A DNA stretch of 24,041 nucleotides, taken from positions 1-24,041 of the IMG/VR virus record IMGVR_UViG_3300017963_000739; one strand, 5' to 3'. The number at the start of each line of letters is the position of its first letter. Position 1 is the first letter of the stretch. The notes beneath the pieces are model-generated. The model had not been told where the DNA came from and ran no database searches. It worked only from the letters and a program-made list of their open reading frames with translations. Shown piece after piece: positions 1-6,189 of this stretch. A program made the translations under genes and the position numbers. The DNA comes from a virus.

Positions 1-914
1 ATTCCAACAAGTGGAACGAATGGATACTCATTGAGTCCATATTGATTGCGTTCGGTACGCATATATTCATCATTTACGATGACATGGCACTCAACATATT
101 TTTTAGGTCTTTTAACTACTTTTAACTGAGGATATGCACGTAAATACATCTCAAGACCATCTCTATCGCCTTCCCATTCCGTATATTCTCCAGTTTCTTG
201 GTCTACTATCACTGGAACCATTTCCCATCCCTGCTTATAAAATTCGTTGTATGCTAGGAAATCCTCTCCATTTGGCTGTCTTTGATAAGGAAGCCATGTA
301 AATTTATCGTCTCTTGACCATCCAATTTTGACGAGAGTATCAATATCCTTCTCTTGGCCAGGAAGTAACGATTTTGCTTGCTCCCTTGAAAGATACTTAC
401 GTTTAATGACATAAGAACAGTCAGAAAAATCTAATTGGGTAAAATAAGGGTCTGTGATGAATCCATTGTAAGGAGTACGACCGAATCTAATGTCTCCATT
501 AATTGGATCGTCTCTATAATCCATCCAGATGTCTAGAAGATTGAAGCCAGTCTTTAAAGCACCAGCAAAAGCTTCAGATATAAATTTATATCCTTCGCCT
601 TTATTCAATGTATATAGAAGGAGCTGAGATAGTTCATCTGCTCCAGCTTGATCAGAATTCTCCATTGGAGATACAACGGAACTTAATCTATGTTTTCGTT
701 GATATCCCGTTAAGAGGTTTATATTTCTGCGTATGAGATTAAACGAATATGCGTTTCTTCCTTCTTCAAATAATTTCTGTTTCTCTTGTTCGTCCCACTG
801 ATCTCCCAAATAAAATCGTAAGTCCCTGTCTGCTAATGGGTAGAAAGGATTCCATGCATAATACGCTTCTGTATATTGTTCGTCATATTCACGAACGATA
901 GGATTATCTGACAT
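1..914 (-). CDS. Phage portal protein, P22-like (partial, C-terminus off the left edge)
   Basis: The minus frame is open from an ATG at 912-914 to the window edge, giving about 304 N-terminal residues and no stop. The translation begins MSDNPIVREYDEQYTEAYYA and includes GYQRKHR followed by a segment resembling the P22-type portal family (SPMENSDQAGADELSQLL, then GALKTGFNLLDIWMDYRDD). In that family twelve copies form the ring through which DNA enters the capsid and to which the tail attaches. Full-length P22-type portals have about 500-750 residues, so a third to a half of the gene is probably missing. The start follows an ACGAGG ribosome binding site and a hairpin leader (935-965). The neighbouring large terminase fits a packaging and head module. 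The assignment rests on remembered family features, not a search. Confidence 0.85.
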   Translation of the reverse strand, partial: MSDNPIVREYDEQYTEAYYAWNPFYPLADRDLRFYLGDQWDEQEKQKLFEEGRNAYSFNLIRRNINLLTGYQRKHRLSSVVSPMENSDQAGADELSQLLLYTLNKGEGYKFISEAFAGALKTGFNLLDIWMDYRDDPINGDIRFGRTPYNGFITDPYFTQLDFSDCSYVIKRKYLSREQAKSLLPGQEKDIDTLVKIGWSRDDKFTWLPYQRQPNGEDFLAYNEFYKQGWEMVPVIVDQETGEYTEWEGDRDGLEMYLRAYPQLKVVKRPKKYVECHVIVNDEYMRTERNQYGLNEYPFVPLVG

Positions 915-934
915 TGTTACCTCGTTGAATAATT

Positions 935-965
935 GACTCTCTGGAAGTCCAGATCGCTGCGAGTC
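935..965 (-). promoter_or_regulatory. Hairpin leader of the portal gene with CAGCGAT motif
   Basis: On the minus strand GACTC (965-961) pairs with GAGTC (939-935). Between them are GCAGCGAT (960-953) and an inner hairpin CTGG-ACTT-CCAG (952-941). The outer stem ends 21 bases before the portal start, with AACGAGG as ribosome binding site in between. The same CAGCGAT-stem-ACGAGG order occurs before the large terminase and the 948-residue fibre genes. Pairing and motif are seen directly; a regulatory function is inferred. Confidence 0.5.
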
Positions 966-971
966 GTTAAA

Positions 972-1151
972 TTATTTTTTTCTCATTTTTTTTAATGTTT
1001 CAGCAAGTCGTGCCCTTTGCCCTAATTTGCCACCTTTTTTAGCAGCAGCTGCCAATTTCTTAGCTGGAATCGTCTTTCCTTTCTTCACGCCAAGTTCTTT
1101 TCTTAAAGCTCCAGGTTTTTTAATTGCTTTTTGAATCCATTTTTTTGCCAT
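972..1151 (-). CDS. Small very basic phage protein (59 aa)
   Basis: The protein starts MAKKWIQKAIKKPGALRKEL and ends AETLKKMRKK; about a third of its residues are Lys or Arg and it has no hydrophobic stretch. Short proteins with this MAKKWIQxAIKKPGALR start are common in tailed phages, often among head or packaging genes, and have no established function. GAGG lies seven bases before the ATG. It sits between large terminase and portal on the same strand and is probably co-transcribed. Binding to nucleic acid is only an inference from the charge. Confidence 0.75.
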   Translation of the reverse strand: MAKKWIQKAIKKPGALRKELGVKKGKTIPAKKLAAAAKKGGKLGQRARLAETLKKMRKK

Positions 1152-1162
1152 ATAGACACCTC

Positions 1163-1190
1163 ACCCTTTTCTAACTCACTGGTATAGGGT
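1163..1190 (-). promoter_or_regulatory. Hairpin leader upstream of the 59-aa gene
   Basis: ACCCT (1163-1167) and AGGGT (1186-1190) form a 5-bp stem around an 18-base loop, directly before the GAGG site of the 59-residue gene. On the minus strand the loop holds CAGTGAG, which resembles the CAGCGAT leader motif seen elsewhere but is not identical. Further upstream, 1201-1233 is an almost pure A tract (T on the minus strand) after the large terminase stop, without a good hairpin, so a terminator there is doubtful. Confidence 0.3.
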
Positions 1191-1242
1191 TAAATAATTT
1201 TCATAAACAAAAAAAACCGAAAAAAAAAAATAATTCTTGATT

Positions 1243-2502
1243 TTAATTATATTTTCTGTATCTGCCGTATAACTTATCTAGATGTTCGGCATCAGACTCT
1301 GTGAATTCAGGTCTTAAGTTCTTTTGAAAGAAATGTGTAAATAATGCATATCGTTGTGCATCCATTGCATGATCGAACTGTTTTATTGGCTTATCCTCGC
1401 CTCTTTCGGATGCCTTAGAATCCCAAAGATAATTTCGATATTCTTTAATAGTCTCTATGCAATTAGAACAAATTTTATACGTACCATTCGACAATAGCTG
1501 TGCTTGGAATCGAATTCCTGGCACTACATCGTTCTTTGCATCAGCAACGTTGTATATTCCATTTCTCTTAAGTTCTTGCTTAAAAGAGGCAGCAGATGGA
1601 TCAATATAGATCTTTTTGACGTTATATCCTCTAATAAATTCTTCTAGATCCATTGCATAATCATAATCAGATTTCTGCATTAATTCTTTTCTAGAATCAT
1701 AATAATATTCTTTTTCTAACCACATATTTGGGTAATGACCTGGATTGTATCCAATTAACGTAAAAACACACGGGTTAGTCGTTCCGTAATCAACTCCTAC
1801 TATGTAGTATGTTGCCTGAGATAATGGCATTGGAATGACATGTATCTTATCATCAAAAAAATCATATACGGCACCATCTGCTAGTACCCACTCTCCTAAT
1901 ATATACCTCTTGTGCCAGAGTCCTTGGTATTCCGCTGATAAGTCATCAATATATTTGTCTCCCAAGGAGGGATTATCTCTGATGTGAAATGAAAAGACTT
2001 TAAGATCCAATTCACTCTCTCGATCAATAAAGTCTCGCTTAATCCAATGGTAGGGTGAATCGGGGTTAGTGGACGCGAACAACTGTGCGCCTGGAATAGA
2101 TAAGCGAGAAAGCAACATTTTAAAAAAATTCTCTGGAAGAAGCGAAACCTCATCCAACAATGCTCCCGCAAATTCTGATCCCCTAATTTTAGCCTCTGCT
2201 CTATCATCATTTGCTCCTACTACGTACATAATTCTGTCATATAGCCGCACTTCCCCTTTACCGATGGAATACTGTACTTTTACTCCAACAAGGTCCTGAA
2301 GAGGGCCAATAATATTTCTTTTGATTGTTTTGTCTGTTCTTCCACAGATAATCAACGGACCCTTCGGACCATTCCTGCAGAATTCTAGCCATCTCAATAG
2401 AGCAATGTAGGATTTCCCAGCTCTCACTGGACCTTCAAAGATATTGATTCTGGCATCAGACTTTTGAAAAGCATCTATTTGCTTGTCGCTAAGTTGATAC
2501 AT
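1243..2502 (-). CDS. terL: Terminase large subunit (PBSX-type TerL)
   Basis: This is the packaging ATPase and nuclease that cuts concatemeric DNA and drives it through the portal. The Walker A motif is GPVRAGKS (residues 24-31), the Walker B is GALLDEV with D117/E118, and the coupling motif is ASTNPD (143-148). The C-terminal RNase H-like nuclease has its acidic residues at D238 (VGVDYGTT), D301 (YIDPSA) and D377 or D381 (FDHAMDAQRYA). A length of 419 residues is normal for the PBSX/Terminase_3-like group. Translation starts at an ATG seven bases after ACGAGG, preceded by a hairpin leader (2520-2541). It lies in order with the sigma-like gene upstream and the 59-residue gene and portal downstream. 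All motifs are intact. Confidence 0.95.
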   Translation of the reverse strand: MYQLSDKQIDAFQKSDARINIFEGPVRAGKSYIALLRWLEFCRNGPKGPLIICGRTDKTIKRNIIGPLQDLVGVKVQYSIGKGEVRLYDRIMYVVGANDDRAEAKIRGSEFAGALLDEVSLLPENFFKMLLSRLSIPGAQLFASTNPDSPYHWIKRDFIDRESELDLKVFSFHIRDNPSLGDKYIDDLSAEYQGLWHKRYILGEWVLADGAVYDFFDDKIHVIPMPLSQATYYIVGVDYGTTNPCVFTLIGYNPGHYPNMWLEKEYYYDSRKELMQKSDYDYAMDLEEFIRGYNVKKIYIDPSAASFKQELKRNGIYNVADAKNDVVPGIRFQAQLLSNGTYKICSNCIETIKEYRNYLWDSKASERGEDKPIKQFDHAMDAQRYALFTHFFQKNLRPEFTESDAEHLDKLYGRYRKYN

Positions 2503-2519
2503 TCTTCCTCGTTGTTTTA

Positions 2520-2541
2520 TTGCCTAAAATCGCTGCGGCAA
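2520..2541 (-). promoter_or_regulatory. Hairpin leader of terL with CAGCGAT loop
   Basis: Read on the minus strand, TTGCC (2541-2537) pairs with GGCAA (2524-2520) around the loop GCAGCGATTTTA. The hairpin lies in the short gap between the sigma-like gene stop and the terL start, and is followed by AATAAAACAACGAGG and the ATG. Its loop matches the fibre-gene leader at 23352-23370 (ACAGCGATTTT) while the stem differs, with both strands changed together. Confidence 0.55.
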
Positions 2542-2545
2542 AATC

Positions 2546-2851
2546 TTATTTACTTAAATCTTCCATAAACTTCTGCATCTTCTTGCTTCTCGTTGGATGT
2601 CTCAGTTTCTTCATGGCTCTCATCTGAATCTGCCTTACTCTTTCTCTAGTTACCCCAAATCTGTTAGCAATCTGATCATATGTTAATTCTTTTGCTCCAT
2701 CTAAACCGAATCTATTGATAATTACTACGCGTTCTCTATCGGTTAGTGTCTCTAATATCTTGTCAAACATCTCTTTTCGTTCGTTCTCATAGATAGCTTT
2801 ATATCCATCTACATGAAAGTTTTCGTCTATGAGCTTTGTAAAGTTGCTCAT
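2546..2851 (-). CDS. Sigma-70 region 4-like DNA-binding protein (101 aa)
   Basis: Residues 34-85 match sigma-70 region 4: LETLTDRERVVIINRFGL, then a helix-turn-helix ending in GVTRERVRQI and AMKKLRHP. This is the part of bacterial sigma factors that contacts the -35 element and the RNA polymerase beta flap. Regions 1.1 to 3 are absent; the first 30 residues are acidic and unrelated to region 2. Such a protein cannot replace a full sigma factor alone and may act as a co-activator or appropriator of host polymerase, as T4 AsiA/MotA or Gp55-type factors do by different folds. Its ATG overlaps the stop of the upstream 55-residue gene (ATGA). A late-gene regulator is a plausible role, not shown. 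Confidence 0.85.
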   Translation of the reverse strand: MSNFTKLIDENFHVDGYKAIYENERKEMFDKILETLTDRERVVIINRFGLDGAKELTYDQIANRFGVTRERVRQIQMRAMKKLRHPTRSKKMQKFMEDLSK

Positions 2852-3015
2852 TTGAAAACTCCGCTTATTATGCCCTTTCCAATGAACACAATTAATGCTC
2901 CGAATCCTTTTCCTAAAGACAGCACAGCTTTATGAAACATCTTATTCTCAATGAAAGAACTGTAAATGGTAATTCCTATAAAGAAATTCCATATATACTT
3001 CCAAAACTTAATCAT
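2848..3015 (-). CDS. Small one-helix membrane protein A (55 aa)
   Basis: The start ATG at 3013-3015 is preceded by AAGGAGG, and the stop overlaps the sigma-like gene by ATGA. The protein starts MIKFWKYIWNFFIGITIYSS, with one hydrophobic segment at about residues 5-22 and a second moderately hydrophobic stretch, GALIVFIGKGII, near the C-terminus. Residues 7-33 align with the next upstream gene (see 3037-3186), suggesting an old duplication. Small phage membrane peptides can be holins or inhibitors of host envelope functions, but nothing here identifies one. The good ribosome binding site and tight overlap support a real gene. Confidence 0.7.
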   Translation of the reverse strand: MIKFWKYIWNFFIGITIYSSFIENKMFHKAVLSLGKGFGALIVFIGKGIISGVFK

Positions 3016-3036
3016 AATGTCCTCCTTGTCAAAACA

Positions 3037-3186
3037 TTACTTTAATTTATTCATCAAAACCTTTAGTAACTGAGTTACTTTTTCACATACGTCACTAATG
3101 GTTCTTTTAAATAATGGGTTAGTATTAAAAACCGTATAAACTGTTATTAAAAGTATTAAATGCCATACGGCCCTTAATAAATTCAT
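3037..3186 (-). CDS. Small one-helix membrane protein B (49 aa)
   Basis: The ATG at 3184-3186 follows AAGAGG. The protein starts MNLLRAVWHLILLITVYTVF, a single predicted membrane helix, followed by a basic and amphipathic tail (NPLFKRTISD, then KVTQLLKVLMNKLK). The pattern W-x6-IT-[IV]-Y-x2-F-x2-N-x-[ML]-F-[HK]-[KR] is shared with the 55-residue protein downstream, so the two are probably paralogues. The function is unknown; a holin-like or envelope-modulating role would be a guess. Confidence 0.65.
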   Translation of the reverse strand: MNLLRAVWHLILLITVYTVFNTNPLFKRTISDVCEKVTQLLKVLMNKLK

Positions 3187-3188
3187 AA

Positions 3189-3476
3189 TTAACCTCTTTT
3201 TTTACTTTTCTTTAATGCTCTCTTTCCATCCTTACTAATGGAACCACATTTAATAAGAAGATCACGAAACCATTTATATCCCTTATCTTTAAAAACTCCT
3301 TTCTTCAAGAGACTCTTAACATATTGATAAGGAACTTGTTCAGGCAACTTCTTATAATATCTTCCCTCAAAGGGACAAACTAGCGCCCATACTTTCGTAT
3401 TATGACCGCTCTTCTTTTTCTTCTTAGGAGCTTGTGGCTCCTTTCTCTTAAGTCTGAATATTCTTTTAAATTGCAT
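3189..3476 (-). CDS. Basic protein of unknown function (95 aa)
   Basis: The protein has a Lys-rich N-terminus (APKKKKKSGHNTKVW), a central aromatic segment (CPFEGRYYKKLPEQVPYQYV) and a basic C-terminus ending KKSKKRG. The spacing of short helices after residue 45 (VKSLLKKGVFKD, WFRDLLIKCG) suggests a small globular domain that may bind nucleic acid. It starts right after the tRNA gene, with GGAGGAA in the tRNA trailer as ribosome binding site, so it is probably freed for translation by tRNA 3' processing. I do not recognise a family. Confidence 0.65.
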   Translation of the reverse strand: MQFKRIFRLKRKEPQAPKKKKKSGHNTKVWALVCPFEGRYYKKLPEQVPYQYVKSLLKKGVFKDKGYKWFRDLLIKCGSISKDGKRALKKSKKRG

Positions 3477-3489
3477 ATTCTTCCTCCAA

Positions 3490-3563
3490 TGCTGACGGAG
3501 GGATTCGAACCCCCGACCGTGTGATTACAAATCACGTGCTCTGGCCAGCTGAGCTACGTCAGC
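3490..3563 (-). tRNA. tRNA-Thr (anticodon UGU)
   Basis: On the minus strand there is a full cloverleaf. The acceptor GCTGACG/CGTCAGC has 7 perfect pairs. The D stem is GCTC/GAGC with an AGCTGGCCA loop. The anticodon stem is CGTGA/TCACA-type, with loop TTTGTAA giving anticodon TGT. The T arm is GGGGG-TTCGAAT-CCCTC. The discriminator base is A at 3490, followed by TTGG, so CCA is not encoded. The anticodon UGU reads ACA and other ACN Thr codons, which fits the Thr-rich fibre proteins of this phage. It lies within the leftward operon and must be processed out of the long transcript. Confidence 0.95.
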
Positions 3564-3596
3564 GTAAAAGGGAAGCGTTAAGGCAGATTAACTAAC

Positions 3597-3627
3597 AAAA
3601 AGGAGGCTGTATTTCGAAACGAACCTC
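3597..3627 (-). terminator. Possible bulged terminator or processing hairpin before tRNA-Thr
   Basis: On the minus strand GAGGTTCG (3627-3620 side) folds over a short loop onto CGAA, a six-base bulge and CCTC, followed by CTTTTT. The order stem then U-tract fits an intrinsic terminator between the 158-residue zinc protein gene and the tRNA, but the bulge weakens it. It could instead be an RNase processing signal. The remainder of 3564-3641 shows nothing else. Confidence 0.3.
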
Positions 3628-3641
3628 AACACTTCCATAAT

Positions 3642-4118
3642 TTAAATTTCTCTATCAGCCTCTAAATAAGGCTTATCAGGCCAACTCCAATCACTAGTGT
3701 GACATAAGTTAGCTATCTCTCCACAAAACTCGCATTTTCCTCTATGCCATGTACATATATGGTGTTTAGGAGGAACTGCATTTAATCGCATCGCACAACA
3801 TCTACAAATGTATCCTGGCTCAACCTCGCCTTCTATTTGATCTCTTTCAGATTCAAAGCCTTCTAAAGCTCCGTCAAGATCAAGAAACATTCTAGGATTC
3901 CTAGAGAATTCTTCCTCCTCTCTATCTCTCATCCTAGCCATCTCATCTTCATCCAAGATGTTCATAAATGTTTGAAGCGAATGCATTGTTTCCTTAGGAT
4001 ATTGCTTATATTTCTCATATATCTTCTCTATCTTCTCTTCGATGACAGCACATATATGAATATCCAAGCACTGACAATCAAGACAATGCTCTCCACATTT
4101 CTCACACTCACCAGACAT
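3642..4118 (-). CDS. Cysteine-rich putative zinc-binding protein (158 aa)
   Basis: I place the start at the ATG at 4116-4118 (MSGECEKCGEHCLDCQCLD) because GGAGGG lies six bases upstream; an in-frame ATG 15 bases earlier lacks such a site. The N-terminus has a C-x2-C-x3-C-x2-C-x-C cluster. The C-terminal third has CRCC (residues about 105-108) and a C-x2-C...H-type cluster (CTWHRGKCEFCGEIANLCH). The middle is acidic and helical. Two zinc-binding clusters flanking a helical linker suggest a nucleic-acid- or protein-binding regulator. The start overlaps the end of the upstream gene by 11 bases. No family recognised. Confidence 0.7.
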   Translation of the reverse strand: MSGECEKCGEHCLDCQCLDIHICAVIEEKIEKIYEKYKQYPKETMHSLQTFMNILDEDEMARMRDREEEEFSRNPRMFLDLDGALEGFESERDQIEGEVEPGYICRCCAMRLNAVPPKHHICTWHRGKCEFCGEIANLCHTSDWSWPDKPYLEADREI

Positions 4119-4485
4119 TTTTAGGCCCTCCAATGAAATTTTCTTTAACTGGTCTCCATTTCAAGACTTGGATTTTATCTCCAAGCTTTCCTGAATACCA
4201 ATCTCCGCCTTTGTACCATCCATTAGCAATACCTTTACGTGTCTTTAGTTCTACAATCTCGAATCTAGATGGAGCATATACTCTCGCGTCTGCCCATCCA
4301 TTTTTATCGTAGGGAACCTCATCATACTCTAGCTTAGCTACTCCAACCTCACGAATATGCTTGGCCTTTGTTTTCGCTTGAGAACGGTTCTTAACAGTTC
4401 TAAATATTCGCTCTAGAAATCCATTGATGAGGCGCAAGAGATCCTTATCGGTAAGAATCTTTCCTCTTGGGATTTCCTCAAACAT
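4108..4485 (-). CDS. Hypothetical protein (125 aa)
   Basis: An AAGGAG site seven bases before the ATG, and overlaps with both neighbours, support this gene. The N-terminal part is helical and basic (RLINGFLERIFRTVKNRSQAKT). The C-terminal half has strands and aromatic residues (RFEIVELKTRKGIANGWYKG, then WYSGKLGDKIQVLKWRPV) that could form a small beta domain. No catalytic motif is clear, although ELKTRKG loosely recalls the ExK of restriction-like nucleases. It is encoded between the small terminase candidate and the zinc-cluster protein. Function unknown. Confidence 0.65.
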   Translation of the reverse strand: MFEEIPRGKILTDKDLLRLINGFLERIFRTVKNRSQAKTKAKHIREVGVAKLEYDEVPYDKNGWADARVYAPSRFEIVELKTRKGIANGWYKGGDWYSGKLGDKIQVLKWRPVKENFIGGPKNVW

Positions 4486-4930
4486 TGGCTTTCTCCTTCA
4501 GTTTCTTTTTATATTCTTTTCTATACTTTTGAAGCGCTTTATACTTAACGGGATCAGCCTTTATTTTCTTATATCGTTCATTTCCATAAGCTCTTCTTTC
4601 TTCAACATGAGCCCAATAATATGCTTTACAGCGTTCACTATCTTTTTTAAGTTCTTCTTTAGTAAGCTTCTTTTTCTTAGAAGTTTTCTTTTTAGCCTTC
4701 TTCTTAGATTTCTTTTTCTCTTTATATATTTCCTTCTGTATTTCTGTGCCTTCAGCCACAAAATGTTCTATGACTCTATCTTCCATTTCATCTAGAACCT
4801 TTAGAACTTCTTTTTCTGTAGGACGAACGATGTCCTCCCACCCTTCTAATACATCCGTAAAAAAGTGTATCCTACGGGCTAATCTTATCATCTCCTCGAT
4901 GACTTCTGCTCTCGCTATTTTTTGTAACAT
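4478..4930 (-). CDS. Lysine-rich coiled-coil protein (150 aa)
   Basis: The start chosen is the ATG at 4928-4930 (MLQKIARAEVIEEMIRLARR), which has AAGGAGG six bases upstream; an in-frame ATG 21 bases earlier lacks a site. The N-terminal 65 residues form an amphipathic helical region. A very Lys-rich stretch follows (residues about 70-100), then a C-terminal segment of Tyr/Lys/Arg helices (YYWAHVEERRAYGNERYKK). That last pattern resembles the basic repeats often found beside HNH nucleases and other phage DNA-binding proteins, but no HNH residues are present. It overlaps the terminase-like gene by 59 bases. A DNA-binding role is inferred from composition. Confidence 0.65.
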   Translation of the reverse strand: MLQKIARAEVIEEMIRLARRIHFFTDVLEGWEDIVRPTEKEVLKVLDEMEDRVIEHFVAEGTEIQKEIYKEKKKSKKKAKKKTSKKKKLTKEELKKDSERCKAYYWAHVEERRAYGNERYKKIKADPVKYKALQKYRKEYKKKLKEKANV

Positions 4931-5312
4931 TATTATCCTCCTTGTTACCATCTCTCTTCTTATCCATCGCCTTGAGGTAATCTAGGAACTCTCCAAGCTT
5001 CCCATCGAATCCCTCTGTGCTCTTTGGATCTTCTTTTTGTCCTAATCGCTGCTTACCAAGCCAAACAAGCATGGATACGTTGCCATTCATAGCAGTCTTA
5101 AACTGCTTGTAATGAAGCATCGAATTCCCTTTTTGTCTCTTTTTGGCGGAATAATCGGAGAAATTCATCTTATGTTCTTGCTTACACCGATCATATAAGG
5201 TTTCATTGCAAATACCGAGCGTATCGGCAATATGCGTACCTGAAACTCCTGCGATTAGATATTCATCTACTTCTAACCAATTAATCTCTATTTTTGGTCT
5301 ACCTGCCTTCAT
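4872..5312 (-). CDS. Terminase small subunit-like HTH protein
   Basis: The N-terminal domain is MKAGRPKIEINWLEVDEYL, then AGVSGTHIADTLGICNETLY, a helix-turn-helix of the kind found in phage terminase small subunits, which recognise the packaging site. It continues with GNVSMLVWLGKQRLGQKE, a segment I recall as common in this group of small packaging proteins. The C-terminus (KRDGNKEDNNVTKNSESRS) is hydrophilic and probably disordered. GAGG lies five bases before the ATG. It does not directly precede terL here; about eight genes lie between them, which is unusual, so a general regulatory HTH protein is an alternative. Confidence 0.65.
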   Translation of the reverse strand: MKAGRPKIEINWLEVDEYLIAGVSGTHIADTLGICNETLYDRCKQEHKMNFSDYSAKKRQKGNSMLHYKQFKTAMNGNVSMLVWLGKQRLGQKEDPKSTEGFDGKLGEFLDYLKAMDKKRDGNKEDNNVTKNSESRSHRGDDKISP

Positions 5313-5833
5313 TTACACCTCACTTTCATGGTTGCACCCAAAAATGATGTCATTACAGGCTCTAGAAGATTCTCTACCTCACGGAGATTCTCTTCATTTT
5401 CAAACTTTAGAGTAATTGTGAACTTTTTAGGCTTTTGCTGAGGTTCTACCTCATTAAACAATTCATCTTGAGTAAAACCAGCCTCTAACAATAATGAGGG
5501 TTCCCACCGATTTGCCAACATGTCCAAATCGAATTCGCCACAAATCTTGTTGAGGCCGATAGTTAGTTCTTGTTCTTCTTGCTCTGAAAGTGCTCGGGAA
5601 GGTAATGCAACATCAACTTCACTAATGCCGATTGACCTGAGTGTCCTGAGGCGCTGATGTCCTCCGACGATCTTCCCGTCTGGTTGGATGACGAGCGGCT
5701 GACAGAGTCCAAACTTTTCGAGGGACTTCTTGAGTTTCTCCGCCTTGTGTTTTGATAACCTTCTTGGATTATCTTTGTTTTCGATGAGGTCATCTAAATT
5801 CCTCTTCTCATACTTCCACTTTAATTCTTTCAT
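5309..5833 (-). CDS. ParB/Srx-fold protein (ParB-like nuclease domain)
   Basis: With the ATG at 5831-5833 the protein has 174 residues and starts MKELKWKYEKRNLDDLIENK. An in-frame TTG 36 bases upstream has no ribosome binding site. The ParB-like core is clear: the N-terminal strand, DNPRRLSKHKAEKLKKSL, then LVIQPDGKIVGGHQRLRTL with the GGHQR signature at about residues 58-62. Phage proteins of this type are usually found near DNA methyltransferases or terminases and may bind or modify DNA; they lack the HTH of chromosomal ParB. The tail (KPKKFTITLKFENEENLREVE) adds a small beta-alpha unit. The stop overlaps the next gene by four bases. A CAGCGAT motif abuts its AGG ribosome binding site. Confidence 0.8.
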   Translation of the reverse strand: MKELKWKYEKRNLDDLIENKDNPRRLSKHKAEKLKKSLEKFGLCQPLVIQPDGKIVGGHQRLRTLRSIGISEVDVALPSRALSEQEEQELTIGLNKICGEFDLDMLANRWEPSLLLEAGFTQDELFNEVEPQQKPKKFTITLKFENEENLREVENLLEPVMTSFLGATMKVRCK

Positions 5834-5839
5834 CTTGTA

Positions 5840-5863
5840 CCTATCGCTGACGGGATTGCTCCC
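5840..5863 (-). promoter_or_regulatory. ParB-like gene leader: GNRA hairpin plus CAGCGAT
   Basis: On the minus strand GGGA-GCAA-TCCC (5863-5852) is a perfect 4-bp hairpin with a GNRA-type loop. It is followed by GT, CAGCGAT (5849-5843) and directly by AGG (5842-5840), the probable ribosome binding site. The CAGCGAT heptamer is the same as in the portal, terL and fibre leaders, but here the hairpin lies before the motif rather than around it. Confidence 0.4.
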
Positions 5864-5883
5864 AGGCAAGATAAACTGGCTAC

Positions 5884-6189
5884 TTACGCAGCGTTAATAT
5901 CTTTCTTTTCTTCTTTTTTTTCTTCTATCTTTTTAGCTGCTTGGGCTTGCTTTTCAAAAGCTTCCATTCTAGCCTTATCAGCTTTCTTCATCTCATCCGT
6001 ATATTCTCCGAATGTATAATACATCACATTATGTAGAGGAATTGCAAATCCTCCCTTCTCATCTTTGTTCCAGTGCGGAACTCCTCTAGCAGCATTTGCT
6101 AGAAACTTGTCGAACTCAGCCTTCGTTAGATCCATAACGAGAGCCATGTCCTTTCCATTGGCATAGAATAAATTTACTTTATATTCCAT
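5884..6189 (-). CDS. Hypothetical protein (101 aa) with charged helical tail
   Basis: Two adjacent ATG codons are possible; the second (6187-6189) is better spaced from GGGAGA. The first 65 residues look like a small alpha/beta domain (YKVNLFYANGKDMALVMDLT, HNVMYYTFGEY), and the end is a charged helix rich in Lys, Glu and Ala. It overlaps the metallophosphoesterase stop. No family recognised and no catalytic motif seen. Confidence 0.65.
   Translation of the reverse strand: MEYKVNLFYANGKDMALVMDLTKAEFDKFLANAARGVPHWNKDEKGGFAIPLHNVMYYTFGEYTDEMKKADKARMEAFEKQAQAAKKIEEKKEEKKDINAA

Noticed and set aside
1896-2210. 104-codon frame inside terL on the same strand
   Set aside because: It is an alternative frame of the terminase gene without a ribosome binding site or a recognisable product.
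4424-4795. 123-codon plus-strand frame opposite the lysine-rich gene
   Set aside because: Its Phe/Leu/Ser-rich product is the complement of Lys/Glu codons on the minus strand; it is not a membrane protein gene.
5045-5051. A further CAGCGAT on the minus strand
   Set aside because: It lies inside the coding sequence of the terminase-like gene (within the conserved GKQRLGQK segment), with no clear stem and no start codon after it, so it is probably a coding coincidence.
5563-5793. 76-codon minus-strand frame within the ParB-like gene
   Set aside because: Overlaps the clear ParB fold in another frame, with a low-complexity Ser/Arg product and no start signal.
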